Made by a program: the position numbers and the translations under genes. A stretch of DNA of 39,188 nt from Spirochaetaceae bacterium (GTDB lineage: Bacteria; Spirochaetota; Spirochaetia; DSM-27196; SLAA01), in assembly GCA_003552985.1 (NCBI GenBank), contig PUPD01000015.1, positions 1-39,188 on the forward strand, in the 5' to 3' direction. Under the pieces are notes generated by a model. The model was not told where the DNA came from. It did no database searches and saw only the letters and a program-made list of their open reading frames with translations. Positions 37,963 to 39,188 of this stretch are shown here, in pieces (within the stretch, counting starts at the first letter, position 1; each line of letters opens with the position of its first letter).

Positions 37963-39188
37963 ATGATTCACGTATCGATGAACCGCGAAGCGCGCCGGCG
38001 CAATGTCGAGCTTTGCAGGCGACAGGGTATCGTCCTGCCGACGCTGGAACAGCAGAAGCATCCCGAGCAGCTTGATCCGGAGCTGCAGCGCAGAGTTGCG
38101 GGGGTTGGGTTGTGGGATCTCAACCCACTGAACCTCTTTCGCATCACTTGGAAGAACGAACCGATGCACCGCGGAGGCGGATTCGGTCCGGTCAACTACC
38201 TTGAGCTTCCGCCGGAGCTGACCGGGGTGCGTGCGCGGGTCATCGCGTTGGTGGGTCGATGGTTTCCGACCGGCGCGCACAAGGTGGGTGCAACCTATGG
38301 GTGCCTTGCGCCGGCGCTGGTGAGCGGAAGCTTCGACTCCACGCGGCAGAAGGCGGTCTGGCCTTCAACCGGGAACTACTGCCGGGGCGGCGCCTACAAC
38401 GCAGCCCTGCTTGGATGCGAGTCGGTTGCCATCCTGCCGGAGGGCATGAGTCGGGAGCGGTTCGAATGGCTGCAGCAGACAGCCGGCGAGATTATCGCCA
38501 CCCCTGGAACCGAGAGCAACGTCAAGGAGATATTCGACGCCTGCAATGAGCTGCGTGCCGAACGGGGCGATGAGGTGATGATCTTCAACCAGTTCTCCGA
38601 GTTCGGCAACTATCTCTGGCATTATCACATCACCGGCTCGGCGCTGCTGGAGCTCCTCGAGCTTGAGCTCCGGCCCGGGCAACGGGTCGCCGGTTTTGTA
38701 GCCGCCACCGGCTCCTCCGGAACGCTCGCGGCGGGTGACCGACTGATCGACGAATATCCGGCGACGATGGTCGCCGCTGCCGAGGCGCTCCAATGCCCCA
38801 CGCTGCTCGAGAACGGCTACGGCGAGCACCGCATCGAGGGCATCGGTGACAAGCACATTCCCTGGATCCACAATCTGCGCAACACCGGGCTAGTAGTCGG
38901 GGTCGACGATAACGACACCATGCAGCTGCTGCGGCTGTACAACGAGCCGGCTGGGCGCCGGCATCTGGCGGAGCGAGGGGTTGCCCGCCAGGTCGCCGAC
39001 CAACTGGAAGCGGCCGGGATATCCGGAATCGGCAACATCGTGGCGGCCGCCAAGATGGCTCGCTACCTGGAGCTGGATGAGGACGACGTCGTGCTGACGG
39101 TGCTTACCGATTCCATGGACCTGTACGGGTCGCGACTTGCGGAGCTGCGCGAGGCTTACGGGGAGCTCTCTGACGCCGATGCCGAGCG
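37963..39188 (+). CDS. Fold-type II PLP-dependent lyase-like enzyme (cut by window end)
   Basis: The frame opens at ATG 37963 behind AGAGGGGG and stays open for 408 codons to the window end. The probable Schiff-base lysine is K107 in RWFPTGAHKVGATYGCLAP, followed by KAVWPSTGNYCRGGAYNAALLG, which resembles the substrate loop of cysteine-synthase-like enzymes. FVAATGSSGTLAAGD is the phosphate-binding glycine loop, and AAAEALQCPTLLENGYGEHRIEGIGDKHIPWIHNLRNTG follows. Late on, VLTVLTDSMDLYGSRLAELREAYGEL suggests the protein is nearly complete. It is not the usual YgeX (2,3-diaminopropionate ammonia-lyase) sequence type but occupies the place beside ygeW where YgeX would be expected. An elimination reaction on an amino acid from purine breakdown is inferred. 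Confidence 0.85.
   Translation, partial: MIHVSMNREARRRNVELCRRQGIVLPTLEQQKHPEQLDPELQRRVAGVGLWDLNPLNLFRITWKNEPMHRGGGFGPVNYLELPPELTGVRARVIALVGRWFPTGAHKVGATYGCLAPALVSGSFDSTRQKAVWPSTGNYCRGGAYNAALLGCESVAILPEGMSRERFEWLQQTAGEIIATPGTESNVKEIFDACNELRAERGDEVMIFNQFSEFGNYLWHYHITGSALLELLELELRPGQRVAGFVAATGSSGTLAAGDRLIDEYPATMVAAAEALQCPTLLENGYGEHRIEGIGDKHIPWIHNLRNTGLVVGVDDNDTMQLLRLYNEPAGRRHLAERGVARQVADQLEAAGISGIGNIVAAAKMARYLELDEDDVVLTVLTDSMDLYGSRLAELREAYGELSDADAE

Noticed and set aside
37963-39188. Calling the last gene ygeX (2,3-diaminopropionate ammonia-lyase)
   Set aside because: Its lysine region (AHKVGATYGC) and later motifs differ from the E. coli YgeX sequence as I know it, so only the neighbourhood, not the sequence, supports the name.

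Overview
The window is GC-rich bacterial chromosome packed with catabolic genes. It looks like a member of the Spirochaetota. The main hint is that three exported substrate-binding proteins of different transporter classes (ABC, TRAP and TTT) all end their signal peptide in the same (V/L)FARG box, as many spirochaete exported proteins do. This is inference, because no rRNA, tRNA or ribosomal-protein marker lies in the window. No insertion sequence, phage gene or CRISPR array was seen.

Positions 1-10850 hold sugar or sugar-acid uptake and breakdown. A truncated ABC sugar-binding protein gene diverges from an IclR regulator gene, which is followed by a divergent DapA-family lyase. On the minus strand lies an apparent operon: a second IclR regulator, dctP-dctQ-dctM TRAP transporter, cytoplasmic sulfatase and canonical DapA-family aldolase/lyase. 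Divergent from it are a cupin and an enolase-superfamily dehydratase. A plausible route is import of a sulfated or acidic sugar, desulfation, dehydration to a 2-keto-3-deoxy acid and aldol cleavage. The two IclR proteins have nearly the same recognition helix, and their promoter regions share a TTCGTA/TACGAA element.

Positions 10950-26080 hold more carbohydrate genes. A ROK regulator gene diverges from an operon of TIM-barrel isomerase, TctC-TctB-TctA transporter, Gfo/Idh/MocA dehydrogenase and MFS transporter. Next comes an operon of SDR dehydrogenase, TIM-barrel isomerase and a second Gfo/Idh/MocA enzyme. It converges on a GH88 unsaturated uronyl hydrolase gene that lies behind a LacI regulator gene. 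An almost identical 19-bp operator around ATTGCATGCAAT sits at the SDR operon promoter and before the lacI-type gene, which ties the genes into one regulon, probably for unsaturated uronates. An aldo/keto reductase follows.

Positions 26175-30682 hold an exported protein of unknown function, a decayed or fused MntA-HepT toxin-antitoxin module with a frameshift in a six-base homopolymer, and a SWIM-SNF2 helicase.

Positions 30794-39188 look like a purine-degradation island: XdhC, guanine deaminase, adenine deaminase, a threonine-synthase-like PLP enzyme, a MocA-type nucleotidyltransferase, the knotted carbamoyltransferase YgeW, and a second PLP lyase cut by the window end. Its make-up resembles the Escherichia coli ygeW-ygeX-...-yqeB-...-mocA neighbourhood, but the usual YgeX is not seen and two other fold-type-II PLP enzymes are present. 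This is the strongest candidate for an under-described system here.

Recurring oddities are genes that start 8-9 bases after a -10 box (probable leaderless mRNAs), hairpins directly behind two binding-protein genes, and low-complexity in-frame insertions in otherwise conserved enzymes.
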